A stretch of DNA of 64,000 bases from Burkholderiales bacterium RIFCSPLOWO2_12_FULL_61_40 (GTDB taxonomy: Bacteria; Pseudomonadota; Gammaproteobacteria; Burkholderiales; Burkholderiaceae_C), in assembly GCA_001770935.1 (NCBI GenBank), contig MESI01000037.1, positions 32,520 to 96,519 of the forward strand, written 5' to 3'. Both the position numbers and the translations under genes were made by a program. Under the pieces are notes generated by a model that was not told the DNA's origin, searched no databases, and worked only from the letters and a program-made list of their open reading frames with translations. The number at the start of each line of letters is the position of its first letter. The first letter of the stretch is position 1. Shown here one piece after another: positions 47,227 through 57,320 of the stretch.

Positions 47227-48492
47227 ATGGCCGACAAAAAAGGCTCCTCTAGCGAAAAAACCCTGTATTGCTCGTTTTGTGGCAAGAGTCAGCACGAGGT
47301 CAAAAAGCTGATTGCCGGACCGTCTGTGTTCGTGTGTGACGAGTGCATCGACCTGTGCAATGAAATTATCCGCGACGAGTTACCCGCGACGACGGACAAC
47401 CAGGACGCCCGCGGCGATTTACCCACGCCTGCAGAAATCAAGGCCAATCTGGACAATTACGTGATTGGCCAGGAGCCTGCCAAGCGCACTTTGGCCGTGG
47501 CGGTGTACAACCACTACAAACGCCTGCGCCACAAGGAAAAATCCAAAAAAGACGATGTGGAATTGGCCAAGAGCAATATTTTGCTGATCGGCCCCACGGG
47601 GTCCGGCAAAACGCTGTTGGCACAAACGCTGGCGCGTATGCTGGATGTGCCCTTTGTCATGGCGGATGCCACTACCTTGACCGAAGCGGGTTATGTGGGC
47701 GAGGACGTAGAAAACATCGTTCTCAAATTGCTGCAAAGCTGCAATTACGAGGTGGACCGTGCCCAGCGCGGCATTGTCTACATTGATGAAATTGACAAGA
47801 TATCTCGCAAATCGGACAACCCATCGATCACCCGTGACGTGTCCGGCGAAGGTGTGCAACAGGCGTTGCTCAAGCTGATTGAAGGCACCATGGCGAGCGT
47901 GCCACCCCAAGGCGGACGCAAACACCCGAACCAGGATTTTGTGCAGGTGGACACCACCAACATTCTGTTCATTTGCGGCGGTGCCTTCTCCGGTTTGGAA
48001 AAAGTTATCGACAACCGGACCCAATCTTCCGGCATCGGTTTTGGCGCGTCGGTAAAAAGCAAGGAGCAACGCAGCCTGACCGAGGTGTTCAAGGACGTGG
48101 AACCGGAAGATTTGATCAAGTTCGGCATCATTCCTGAACTGGTGGGGCGCATGCCGGTGGTGGCGACTTTGGCCGAATTGACGGAAGACGCCCTGGTGCA
48201 AATCCTGACAGAGCCAAAGAATGCGCTGGTGAAGCAATATGCCAAGCTGCTGGCCATGGAAGGCTCAGAGTTGGAAATTCGCCCCAACGCGCTCAAAGCC
48301 ATTGCTAAAAAGGCGTTGGCGCGAAAGACCGGCGCACGGGGCTTGCGTTCGATCCTGGAGCAGTCCCTGATTGACACCATGTACGAACTTCCTAACGTCG
48401 CCAATGTAGAAAAAGTGGTGGTGGATGAGTCCACTATCGAAGAAAACCAGCCGCCGCTGCTCGTCTACCGCGAAGCTGCCAAGAAGGCCTAA
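47227..48492 (+). CDS. clpX: ClpX ATPase
   Basis: Zn-finger [29 protein letters not shown]. Confidence 0.98.
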   Translation: MADKKGSSSEKTLYCSFCGKSQHEVKKLIAGPSVFVCDECIDLCNEIIRDELPATTDNQDARGDLPTPAEIKANLDNYVIGQEPAKRTLAVAVYNHYKRLRHKEKSKKDDVELAKSNILLIGPTGSGKTLLAQTLARMLDVPFVMADATTLTEAGYVGEDVENIVLKLLQSCNYEVDRAQRGIVYIDEIDKISRKSDNPSITRDVSGEGVQQALLKLIEGTMASVPPQGGRKHPNQDFVQVDTTNILFICGGAFSGLEKVIDNRTQSSGIGFGASVKSKEQRSLTEVFKDVEPEDLIKFGIIPELVGRMPVVATLAELTEDALVQILTEPKNALVKQYAKLLAMEGSELEIRPNALKAIAKKALARKTGARGLRSILEQSLIDTMYELPNVANVEKVVVDESTIEENQPPLLVYREAAKKA

Positions 48493-48636
48493 GGCCAGAA
48501 CCGCGCAATGGCCTGATATGGCAGGCTTTTGCGTGGGATTAATTGAATTGTCAAGCGAGGACTGCTTTGATAATGGCAGTGCGCTTGAAAATCACGTTTC
48601 CTCGACCATATTGAACAGGTAACTACTAGGTTCCCC

Positions 48637-51072
48637 ATGTCTGGCCACACACCCTTACCTCCTAACCCTATTGACCTGCCATTGTTGCCATTGCGTGACG
48701 TGGTAGTCTTTCCCCACATGGTGATCCCTTTGTTTGTGGGACGGCCAAAAAGCATCAAGGCGCTGGAAGCGGCTATGGAAGCTGAGCGGCGCATCATGCT
48801 GGTGGCTCAAAAAGCAGCTGCCAAAGACGATCCCTTGGTGTCCGACATGTTTGAAGTCGGTTGCGTTTCGACCATTTTGCAAATGCTCAAATTGCCGGAT
48901 GGCACTGTGAAGGTGCTGGTTGAAGGCCACCAGCGGGCCTTGGTCAATCAAATTGAAGAAGGTGAGTTGCATTTTTCGGCCAATGTCACGCCGATTGAGG
49001 CCTTGGTTGAGGTGCCGCAAAAGGGACGAAGCAAATCCAGTGAGGTAGAGGCCCTGCGTCGCGCTGTGATGCAGCAGTTTGACCAATACGTCAAATTGAA
49101 CAAAAAAATCCCGCCCGAAATTTTGACGTCAATCTCCAGTATTGATGATGCAGGGCGGTTGGCTGACACCATTGCGGCGCATCTTCCACTCAAGCTCGAC
49201 AGCAAGCAGGCGGTTTTGAGTCTCTTCAGCATAAAAGAACGGCTGGAAAACCTGTTCGAGCAGATTGAGCGCGAAGTTGATATTTTGAATGTTGATAAAA
49301 AAATCCGTGGCCGTGTCAAGCGCCAGATGGAAAAAAATCAGCGCGATTTCTACCTCAATGAACAGGTCAAGGCCATCCAGAAGGAACTGGGTGAAGGCGA
49401 AGAAGGCGCCGACATTGAAGAAGTCGAAAAGAAAATCAAAGCGGCCAAGATGCCGAAAGAAGCGCTCAAGAAGGCAGAGGCGGAGTTGAAGAAACTTAAG
49501 CTCATGTCGCCTATGTCGGCCGAGGCTACCGTGGTACGCAATTACATTGATGTACTGGTCGGCTTGCCGTGGGCCGCCAAGACCAAGATTAAGCATAACC
49601 TGGCCAATGCCGAAAGCGTACTGAACGAAGACCATTACGGTTTGGACAAGGTCAAGGACCGTATTTTGGAATACCTTGCGGTGCAGCAGCGTGTTGACAA
49701 AGTCAAGGCGCCTATTTTGTGCCTGGTGGGCCCTCCCGGGGTGGGTAAAACGTCGCTAGGGCAGTCGATTGCCAAAGCCACGGGGCGCAAGTATGTGCGC
49801 ATGGCCTTGGGTGGAATGCGAGATGAAGCCGAGATCCGTGGTCACCGTCGCACCTATATCGGCGCCATGCCTGGCAAGGTTCTCCAAAATTTGTCCAAGG
49901 TGGGAACCCGCAATCCCTTGTTCCTGCTGGATGAAATTGACAAACTGGGTACCGATTTTCGGGGTGATCCGAGCAGCGCATTGCTGGAGGTTTTGGACCC
50001 GGAACAAAATCACAAATTTGGCGATCATTACGTAGAGGTCGACTATGACCTGAGCGATGTGATGTTTGTGGCAACGTCCAACTCCATGAACATTCCGTCG
50101 GCATTGTTGGACCGTATGGAAGTCATTCGGCTTTCCGGTTACACGGAAGACGAGAAAACCAACATTGCCGTCACGTATCTGCTGCCCAAACAGATGAAGA
50201 ACAATGGGGTGAAGGACAGTGAGTTGGCCATTGGCGAAGACGCCGTGCGCGACATTGTTCGGTATTACACCCGTGAGGCGGGGGTTCGCTCTCTGGAGCG
50301 CGAACTGTCAAAAATTTGCCGAAAGGTCGTCAAAGGTTTGTTGCTCAAAAAATTGAGTCCTCAGGTCACGGTGACTGTTGAAAATCTCAACGATTATTTG
50401 GGTGTGCGCAAATACACCTATGGTCGTGCAGAGCAGCAAAACCAGGTAGGGCAGGTCGTTGGCTTGGCGTGGACGGAAGTTGGCGGTGACTTGTTGACCA
50501 TCGAAGCCGCATTGACGCCAGGCAAAGGCGTCATTACGCGGACTGGTTCTCTCGGCGATGTGATGAAAGAATCTGTGGAAGCTGCCCGCACCGTGGTGCG
50601 AAGCCGTGCACGGCGTTTGGGCATCAAAGATGAGGTGTTTGAGAAAAAGGATATTCATATCCACGTACCTGACGGTGCCACACCGAAGGATGGGCCAAGT
50701 GCTGGCGCTGCCATGACGACTGCCTTTGTGTCCGCACTCACAGGAATTCCAGTGCGTGGAGATGTGGCCATGACAGGAGAGATTACCCTGCGCGGTGAAG
50801 TCACAGAGATTGGTGGACTGAAAGAGAAACTGTTGGCGGCTTTGCGCGGCGGCATTAAGACCGTGTTGATTCCTGAGGCAAATGCCAAAGACCTTCAAGA
50901 TATTCCTGAGAACGTCAAGAATGGGTTGGAAATTGTGCCGGTGCGCTGGATCGATAAAGTGTTGGAGTTGGCACTGGAGACATTGCCGATCGCTTTGCCA
51001 GAAGACGAAGCAGTTGTCCCGGTGCCCGTGACCGTGTCCGCCTCGGATTTGCAAGGAACTGTTAAGCATTGA
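48637..51072 (+). CDS. lon: Lon protease
   Basis: GPPGVGKTSLGQSIA; PKDGPSAGAAMTTAFVSAL. Confidence 0.98.
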   Translation: MSGHTPLPPNPIDLPLLPLRDVVVFPHMVIPLFVGRPKSIKALEAAMEAERRIMLVAQKAAAKDDPLVSDMFEVGCVSTILQMLKLPDGTVKVLVEGHQRALVNQIEEGELHFSANVTPIEALVEVPQKGRSKSSEVEALRRAVMQQFDQYVKLNKKIPPEILTSISSIDDAGRLADTIAAHLPLKLDSKQAVLSLFSIKERLENLFEQIEREVDILNVDKKIRGRVKRQMEKNQRDFYLNEQVKAIQKELGEGEEGADIEEVEKKIKAAKMPKEALKKAEAELKKLKLMSPMSAEATVVRNYIDVLVGLPWAAKTKIKHNLANAESVLNEDHYGLDKVKDRILEYLAVQQRVDKVKAPILCLVGPPGVGKTSLGQSIAKATGRKYVRMALGGMRDEAEIRGHRRTYIGAMPGKVLQNLSKVGTRNPLFLLDEIDKLGTDFRGDPSSALLEVLDPEQNHKFGDHYVEVDYDLSDVMFVATSNSMNIPSALLDRMEVIRLSGYTEDEKTNIAVTYLLPKQMKNNGVKDSELAIGEDAVRDIVRYYTREAGVRSLERELSKICRKVVKGLLLKKLSPQVTVTVENLNDYLGVRKYTYGRAEQQNQVGQVVGLAWTEVGGDLLTIEAALTPGKGVITRTGSLGDVMKESVEAARTVVRSRARRLGIKDEVFEKKDIHIHVPDGATPKDGPSAGAAMTTAFVSALTGIPVRGDVAMTGEITLRGEVTEIGGLKEKLLAALRGGIKTVLIPEANAKDLQDIPENVKNGLEIVPVRWIDKVLELALETLPIALPEDEAVVPVPVTVSASDLQGTVKH

Positions 51073-51154
51073 GATCGGACGGAGGAATTTGCGAGATTTT
51101 TGGGACAGTGTCCAGATGGCTCCAAAAAACGCGCTATAATTCTTCTATTGAAAC

Positions 51155-51230
51155 GCGGGAATAGCTCAGTTGGTAGAGCGCAACCTTGCCAAGGTTGAGG
51201 TCGAGAGTTCGAGACTCTTTTCCCGCTCCA
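51155..51230 (+). tRNA. tRNA-Gly (GCC)
   Basis: GCGGGAATAGCTCAGTTGGTAGAGC...TTGCCAA...TCCCGCTCCA. Confidence 0.96.
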
Positions 51231-51238
51231 AATTTCAG

Positions 51239-51266
51239 AAAAAGGGAAGCGTCAGCTTCCCTTTTT
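51239..51266 (+). terminator. Terminator after tRNA-Gly
   Basis: AAAAGGGAAGC-GTCA-GCTTCCCTTTTT. Confidence 0.75.
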
Positions 51267-51311
51267 GTTAGGATAGGCACGGGTTTTTGGTGCTGAAATA
51301 GTAATGACATT

Positions 51312-51385
51312 GGCGCGGTAGCAAAGCGGTTATGTCCCGGATTGCAAATCCGGTTAGTCCGGTTCGACTCCGGACCGCGCCTCCA
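51312..51385 (+). tRNA. tRNA-Cys (GCA)
   Basis: GGCGCGG...ATTGCAAAT...CCGCGCCTCCA. Confidence 0.96.
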
Positions 51386-51476
51386 GATATTTCTGGTCTT
51401 AAATGCCTTGTTAACAAATGTTGACGAGGCATTTTTGTTTAACCCATGCGCTGCTCGCTCATAATAGCGAGGCAGT

Positions 51477-51569
51477 GCCCGAGTGGTGAAATAGGTAGAC
51501 ACATCGGACTTAAAATCCGCCGCTTCGTGAATAACGGGCGTACCGGTTCGATTCCGGTCTCGGGCACCA
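51477..51569 (+). tRNA. tRNA-Leu (UAA)
   Basis: GCCCGAG...CTTAAAAT...CTCGGGCACCA with long variable arm. Confidence 0.93.
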
Positions 51570-51601
51570 ATTGTTAGTTTCAGGCAGTATCAAAAGCCCT
51601 C

Positions 51602-51638
51602 AAAACCCGCTCTGGCTATAGCTACAGCGGGTTTTTTA
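51602..51638 (+). terminator. Terminator after tRNA-Leu
   Basis: AAAACCCGCT...AGCGGGTTTTTT. Confidence 0.75.
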
Positions 51639-51847
51639 TTGCCTCAAACAGTTTCATGGGGCAACATGACATACCGCCAAAAGGGGACGTATGGCACTTA
51701 CCGACACCTTTGTAAAGAACACCACGGCTTGTGCCATGGCACCTGTTTGGAACATTGCAAGGGCCACCAAAGTGAGAAATAGTCTGACTGTTGGCATAGG
51801 GTATGGGTTCAATACGCGGCAATCGCCCTGTGCAATGGACACACGCA

Positions 51848-53491
51848 CTAGCGAAATAGTTGCTTCAGGGGAGTCTGTTGTGGCAGGCTCACGGACCGCA
51901 GGTTGGCGCTGCTGGCTAAGCGATCCAGTTTGAACGCACTTACGGTCCCGGTAAGTTGCACAGCTTGGTCTTTCAAACTTTCTGCCGCAGCCGCGCTTTG
52001 CTCCACCAAGGCGGAATTTTGCTGAGTCATTCTGTCGAGCAATGCAATGGCAGTGCTGATCTGCGCAATGCCTTCACTTTGCGAAGAGGCGGCAGCGGTG
52101 ATTTCGCCAATAGTTCTGGTCACGCGCTGAACAGAACTCACAATTTCGGTCATGGTCCGGCCCGCATCGGCCACCAGTCGCGTGCCGCACGAGACCCGAT
52201 CAACACTGGCGCCAATCAGCAGCTTGATCTCTTTCGCGGCCTGGGCTGATCGGCCCGCCAGGATCCGCACTTCCGAGGCAACCACTGCAAAGCCCCGCCC
52301 TTGCTCGCCAGCTCGGGCTGCTTCCACTGCGGCGTTGAGCGCCAGAATATTGGTTTGAAAGGCGATGCCGTCGATCACAGACACGATATCGGCAATCTTG
52401 CCGGAGCTGGCATTGATTGCATCCATGGTAGTGACAACTTCTGCCACCACCGCGCCACCGCGGGCGGCTACGTCCGCAGCGGATAAAGCGAGCGCGTTGG
52501 CCTGCTGCGCCGCATCGGCGCTGTGCTGTACTGTGTCGGTCAGTTGCATCATGGACGCCGCTGTCTGTTGCAACTTGGAGGCGCTGTCCTCGGTGCGTTG
52601 GCTTAAATCCAGGTTCCCCGACGCAACTTCACTGCTGGCGACCTGAATGGAGTCAACTGCGCTGCGAATGCCCCACACCAAGTTTCTGAGCTTGTCCTGC
52701 ATGGCTGCGATGGCCTGCAGCAGACGCCCGGTTTCGTCGAAAATTCGAACCTCTACTTGGGACGACAGATCCCCCATTGCAATCCGTTCGGCTACCACGA
52801 CCGCACGGCCAATGGGTGAGGTTACGCTGAGCGTAATCCGCCAGGCAATGAGGCCGCCCATGAGCAGTGCTGTCGCAACCAAAAAACTTTCTGCAGCAAA
52901 CACGCGTCGCTGCAAATCAACTACATCGGCGCTAGCGGCCTTGCTTTGGGTACGCTGCAACTCGATCAACTTGCCAGCGTGAAGGCGTAGCTGCGATTCA
53001 GCGGGGCGCACCCGGTTCATCAGGGTCAACACCGCCGCCACACTGTCACCCTCACCGGCTTGCTTTATAGCCTCCTTCACTTCCGGCAGCACTCTCTTCC
53101 CTGCCAGAGAAATATCGGCCATCAGACCTCTCTCCAGATCACTGGTTTCGGGCACAGACAGCAACTCTATTAGATCGCGCTCCGCCTTCAGGAAGGCCGT
53201 CTCTTGTACCTTGGCGGCCTGTACTTCTATATCAAGCTGCTTTTTGTCCAGGTCGCCGAACAGGGCGGCTGAACGACAGCTCAGTCCCAAACTGCTGATG
53301 CTCTCCATCAATTGACTGGCTAGTTCAATCTTTAGATTATTGACTTCGACAATTCGCTTGACCTGATCACCCAGCAGTTGTATCGCATACGCGCCTGTTC
53401 CCGCCACAGCAAGGAGTAGCATCAGAATGCTGATAAAGCCCCACGAAAGTCGCCGCGCCAGTGACATAGACCGAAACAGATGTGTGAGCAT
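51848..53491 (-). CDS. Methyl-accepting chemotaxis protein
   Basis: [46 protein letters not shown]; start at MLTHLFRSM. Confidence 0.95.
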   Translation of the reverse strand: MLTHLFRSMSLARRLSWGFISILMLLLAVAGTGAYAIQLLGDQVKRIVEVNNLKIELASQLMESISSLGLSCRSAALFGDLDKKQLDIEVQAAKVQETAFLKAERDLIELLSVPETSDLERGLMADISLAGKRVLPEVKEAIKQAGEGDSVAAVLTLMNRVRPAESQLRLHAGKLIELQRTQSKAASADVVDLQRRVFAAESFLVATALLMGGLIAWRITLSVTSPIGRAVVVAERIAMGDLSSQVEVRIFDETGRLLQAIAAMQDKLRNLVWGIRSAVDSIQVASSEVASGNLDLSQRTEDSASKLQQTAASMMQLTDTVQHSADAAQQANALALSAADVAARGGAVVAEVVTTMDAINASSGKIADIVSVIDGIAFQTNILALNAAVEAARAGEQGRGFAVVASEVRILAGRSAQAAKEIKLLIGASVDRVSCGTRLVADAGRTMTEIVSSVQRVTRTIGEITAAASSQSEGIAQISTAIALLDRMTQQNSALVEQSAAAAESLKDQAVQLTGTVSAFKLDRLASSANLRSVSLPQQTPLKQLFR

Positions 53492-53522
53492 GATGAGTTC
53501 CAAAGTTGAAAATGGGGGACAA

Positions 53523-56500
53523 CTACTGTGGCGATCCGAATCCGCCTCCGCCGGGTGTGAATATTTCGAACACATCGCCCGGCTGCATTTCGGCCTGGCC
53601 GATGTGGCCCAGTTCTTCGGTCTGGCCGTCGGCGCGCAGCACGCGGTTCACCCCCACCTGGCCCGGCTGGCCGCCGGCCATGCCGAAGGCCCCGTGGGTG
53701 CGGCCGTTGGACAGGATGCTGGCCGTCATGGGCTCCAGAAAACGCACCCGGCGCACGCCGCCGTTGCCGCCGGGCCATTGGCCCGCGCCGCCCGAGCCTT
53801 CGCGGATTTCGTAGCTTTCCAGGCGCACCGGGAAGCGGAATTCGAAAATCTCGGGATCGGTCAGGCGCGAGTTGGTCATGTGGGTTTGCACGACGCTGGT
53901 GCCGTGGAAACCGCCCACCGTCTCGCCCGCCGCATTCGTCACCACCCCGGCGCCCGAGCCGCCTGAAATGGTCTCGTAGTACTGGTAGCGTGCATTGCCG
54001 AAGGTGAAGTTGTTCATGGTGCACTGGCTGCCCGCCATCACGCCCAAGGCGCCGTACAGGGCGTTGGTGATGCAGGTGGAGGTCTCCACATTGCCCGCCA
54101 CCACCGAGGCCGGTGGGTTGGGGTTGAGCATGGAGCCCTGCGGAATGATGACCTGCAAAGGTTTGAGGCAGCCCGCGTTGAGTGGAATGTCGTCGTCCAC
54201 CAGCGTGCGGAACACGTAGAGCACCGCCGCCATGCACACGGCCGTGGGGGCATTGAAGTTGTTGACCTGCTGGGGTGAGGTGCCGGTGAAGTCGATCACC
54301 GCGCTGCGCTCCTTGGCATTGACACGGATGGCCACCTGGATCTGTGCGCCGTTGTCCAGCGGCAGGGTGAAGGCGCCGTCTTTGAGGCGGGTGATCACGC
54401 GGCGCACCGACTCTTCGGCGTTGGCCTGCACATGGCCCATATAGGCCTGCACCACGTCCAGGCCAAAGTGCTCCACCATCTTGCGCAACTCTTGCACGCC
54501 TTTTTCGTTGGCGGCGATCTGGGCGTTCAGGTCGGCCATGTTTTGTTGCGTGTTGCGCGAGGGGTATTCGCCACTGCTGAGCAGCGCAACCATTTCGGCT
54601 TCGCGCAGCACGCCGCGGTCCACCAGCTTGAAATTGCTGATCTGCACGCCTTCTTCTTCGATGCGGGTCGAGAACGGAGGCATGGAGCCGGGTGTAATTC
54701 CGCCCACGTCAGCATGGTGGCCTCGGCTGCCGACATAGAACATGGCCCCCACGCTTGTCGCTTCGCGTACTGCGCTGCCCCCACTACCGGAGGGGTCGCT
54801 GCGCACCGGGGCGCTCGCGCCTTGGGACGGCCCGGCGGCGCTCAGTGTCTGGCCATCCAGGTAAACGGGCGTGATGACCGTGATGTCGGGCAGGTGCGTG
54901 CCACCGTGGTAGGGGTCGTTCAGCACATACACATCACCCGGTTGCATGGTGGCGGCGTTTTCGCGCACCACGGTTTTGATGCTCTCGCCCATGCTTCCCA
55001 AATGCACCGGCATGTGCGGGGCGTTGGCGATCAGGTTGCCGCTGGCATCGAACAGCGCGCAGCTGAAGTCCAGGCGCTCCTTGATGTTCACCGAGTAGGC
55101 GGTGTTCTGCAGTTGCAGGCCCATTTGCTCGGCGATGTTCATGAACAGGTTGTTGAACACCTCCAGCAGCACCGGGTCCACCGTGGTGCCGACTGCAAAT
55201 TGGATAGCACGCTCTTCAATGCGGACGAGGGCCAGGTGGTCAAATTCTGTAAGCGTTGCCTCCCAACCTGGCTCCACCACGGTGGTGGCGTTTTTCTCGG
55301 CAATGATGGCCGGGCCGGGAATCACGTCGCCAGGGCGCAGATCCTCGCGCACCACCAGGGCCGCTTGCACCCACTGGCCGCCCGAGTACATGCGCACCCA
55401 CTCGCGCACGGCGCCGCAGGCCTGCAGGTCACGCGGCGCGTGCAGGGCGTGGCGGGGTTCTTCCGGGGCGTCGCCGGCAATCACGGCCTCGACCGACACC
55501 GCTTCCACGACCAGGCCCTTGCCTTGCATGAGGAAGGCAAAACGCTGGCGGTAGGCCGCCTCAAAACCGGCCACGATCAGCGCCGTGGTGGCGGTGGGGG
55601 TGGCGCCTCCCATGGGGTAGGCCACCACCAGGGCCGCGTCGCTGCCTTCGTAGCGCACATGCACGCGGCGGTGGGTGCTGAGGCTGCCCTGGTTGACCTG
55701 CTGGCGTGCCAGTTCGCCCTCGGCCTGCGCGGCCAAGGCGTCCAGCCGGGCCACCACGTCGGGCAGGGCGTCGGGGCTGAGTTTCACTTCCACCGCCTGC
55801 TCGCGGATCACGGTCTGGTCGGCCAGGCCCATGCCGTAGGCGCTGAGCACGCCGGCCAGCGGGTGCACAAACACGCGCGTCATGCCCAGCGCGTCGGCCA
55901 CCAGGCAGGCGTGCTGCCCGCCGGCGCCGCCGAAACATTGCAGGGTGTAGGCGGTGACGTCATAACCCCGGGCGACCGAAATTTTCTTGATGGCGTTGGC
56001 CATCTGCTGCACGGCGATGTTGATAAAACCCTCGGCCACCTCTTCGGGCGGGCGCTGGGTTTGTGCCGCCAGCTCGCCAAATTGCGCTTGCACGGCGTCC
56101 AGGCTCAGGGCTTCGTCGGCGTTGGGGCCAAACACCTTGGGGAAATAACGCGGCTGGATCTTGCCCATCATCACGTTGGCATCGGTCACCGCCAGCGCGC
56201 CACCCCGGCGGTAGCTGGCCGGGCCAGGGTTGGCGCCCGCGCTTTGCGGCCCCACGCGAAAGCGCGCACCGTCAAAGGCCAGCAGCGAGCCGCCCCCGGC
56301 CGCCACGGTGTGGATGCTCATCATGGGCGCACGCATGCGCACGCCGGCCACCTGGGTTTCGAACTCGCGCTCGAACTCACCCGCGTAGTGGGACACATCG
56401 GTGGAGGTACCGCCCATGTCAAAGCCGATGATCTTCTCGATGCCCGCGATGGCCGCCGTGCGCGCCATGCCCACGATGCCCCCGGCCGGGCCGCTCAAAA

Positions 56501-57269
56501 TCGCATCCTTGCCCTGGAATACATGGGCATCCGTCAGCCCGCCCGAGGACTGCATGAAAAACAGCTTCACGCCGGGCATTTCGCCGGCCACCTGCTCCAC
56601 GTAGCGGCGCAAAATGGGCGAGAGGTAGGCGTCCACCACCGTGGTGTCGCCCCGGCTGACGAACTTCATCATGGGGCTGGTTTCATGCGAGGTGCTGATC
56701 TGCGTGAAGCCGATCTCTTGCGCAATGCGTTTGGCAGCCAGTTCATGCGCGGTGTAGCGGTAGCCGTGCATAAAAACAATGGAAACACTGCGTAGCCCCC
56801 GTGTATATTGCGTGAGCAGCTCCTCTTTTAATAGCAATTCGTCCAACGGCTCGATCAGGTCGCCGTGGGCGCCCACACGCTCGTGGGCCTCCACCACGGC
56901 GCTGTACAGCAACTCGGGCAACTGGATGTTGCGGTCGAAAATGCGCGGGCGGTTTTGGTAGGCAATGCGCAGCGCATCGCGAAAGCCGCGCGTGGTCACC
57001 AGCAGCGTGGGTTCGCCCTTGCGCTCCAGCAGGGCGTTGGTGGCCACCGTGGTGCCCATTTTCACGCAGGCCACCCGCTCGGGGGTGACGGGCTCGCCCT
57101 TCTTGAGCCCCAGCAGGTGGCGGATGCCGGCTACGGCGGCGTCTTTGTACTGCTCGGGGTTTTCGCTCAGCAGCTTGTGGGTGACCAGGCTGCCGTCGGG
57201 GCGCTTGCCCACCACGTCGGTGAAGGTGCCGCCGCGGTCAATCCAGAATTGCCAGAGTTTGGAGTCCAT
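53523..57269 (-). CDS. Hydantoinase A/B fused protein (5-oxoprolinase family)
   Basis: IDRGGTFTDVVGKRPDG, GFDMGGTSTDVSHY, GGAGGQHACLVADALGM, NDPYHGGTHLPDITVI, FTPGGGGFGSP. Confidence 0.93.
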   Translation of the reverse strand: MDSKLWQFWIDRGGTFTDVVGKRPDGSLVTHKLLSENPEQYKDAAVAGIRHLLGLKKGEPVTPERVACVKMGTTVATNALLERKGEPTLLVTTRGFRDALRIAYQNRPRIFDRNIQLPELLYSAVVEAHERVGAHGDLIEPLDELLLKEELLTQYTRGLRSVSIVFMHGYRYTAHELAAKRIAQEIGFTQISTSHETSPMMKFVSRGDTTVVDAYLSPILRRYVEQVAGEMPGVKLFFMQSSGGLTDAHVFQGKDAILSGPAGGIVGMARTAAIAGIEKIIGFDMGGTSTDVSHYAGEFEREFETQVAGVRMRAPMMSIHTVAAGGGSLLAFDGARFRVGPQSAGANPGPASYRRGGALAVTDANVMMGKIQPRYFPKVFGPNADEALSLDAVQAQFGELAAQTQRPPEEVAEGFINIAVQQMANAIKKISVARGYDVTAYTLQCFGGAGGQHACLVADALGMTRVFVHPLAGVLSAYGMGLADQTVIREQAVEVKLSPDALPDVVARLDALAAQAEGELARQQVNQGSLSTHRRVHVRYEGSDAALVVAYPMGGATPTATTALIVAGFEAAYRQRFAFLMQGKGLVVEAVSVEAVIAGDAPEEPRHALHAPRDLQACGAVREWVRMYSGGQWVQAALVVREDLRPGDVIPGPAIIAEKNATTVVEPGWEATLTEFDHLALVRIEERAIQFAVGTTVDPVLLEVFNNLFMNIAEQMGLQLQNTAYSVNIKERLDFSCALFDASGNLIANAPHMPVHLGSMGESIKTVVRENAATMQPGDVYVLNDPYHGGTHLPDITVITPVYLDGQTLSAAGPSQGASAPVRSDPSGSGGSAVREATSVGAMFYVGSRGHHADVGGITPGSMPPFSTRIEEEGVQISNFKLVDRGVLREAEMVALLSSGEYPSRNTQQNMADLNAQIAANEKGVQELRKMVEHFGLDVVQAYMGHVQANAEESVRRVITRLKDGAFTLPLDNGAQIQVAIRVNAKERSAVIDFTGTSPQQVNNFNAPTAVCMAAVLYVFRTLVDDDIPLNAGCLKPLQVIIPQGSMLNPNPPASVVAGNVETSTCITNALYGALGVMAGSQCTMNNFTFGNARYQYYETISGGSGAGVVTNAAGETVGGFHGTSVVQTHMTNSRLTDPEIFEFRFPVRLESYEIREGSGGAGQWPGGNGGVRRVRFLEPMTASILSNGRTHGAFGMAGGQPGQVGVNRVLRADGQTEELGHIGQAEMQPGDVFEIFTPGGGGFGSPQ
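54741..54848 (-). repeat. Family 2 repeat inserted in frame (108 bp, 36 codons) in the hydantoinase gene
   Basis: Contains the same 40 bp GGGGGCAGCGCAGTACGCGAAGCGACAAGCGTGGGGGCCA as the copy at ~36037-36076. Confidence 0.88.
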
Positions 57270-57320
57270 TGGGGTGGTGGTGTCTTGCATGGTGTTCTCT
57301 TAAAAAAGTGACGCACAGGT

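Noticed and set aside
54432-56795. 787-aa plus-strand ORF
   Set aside because: Antisense shadow of the hydantoinase gene; His-rich low-information translation.
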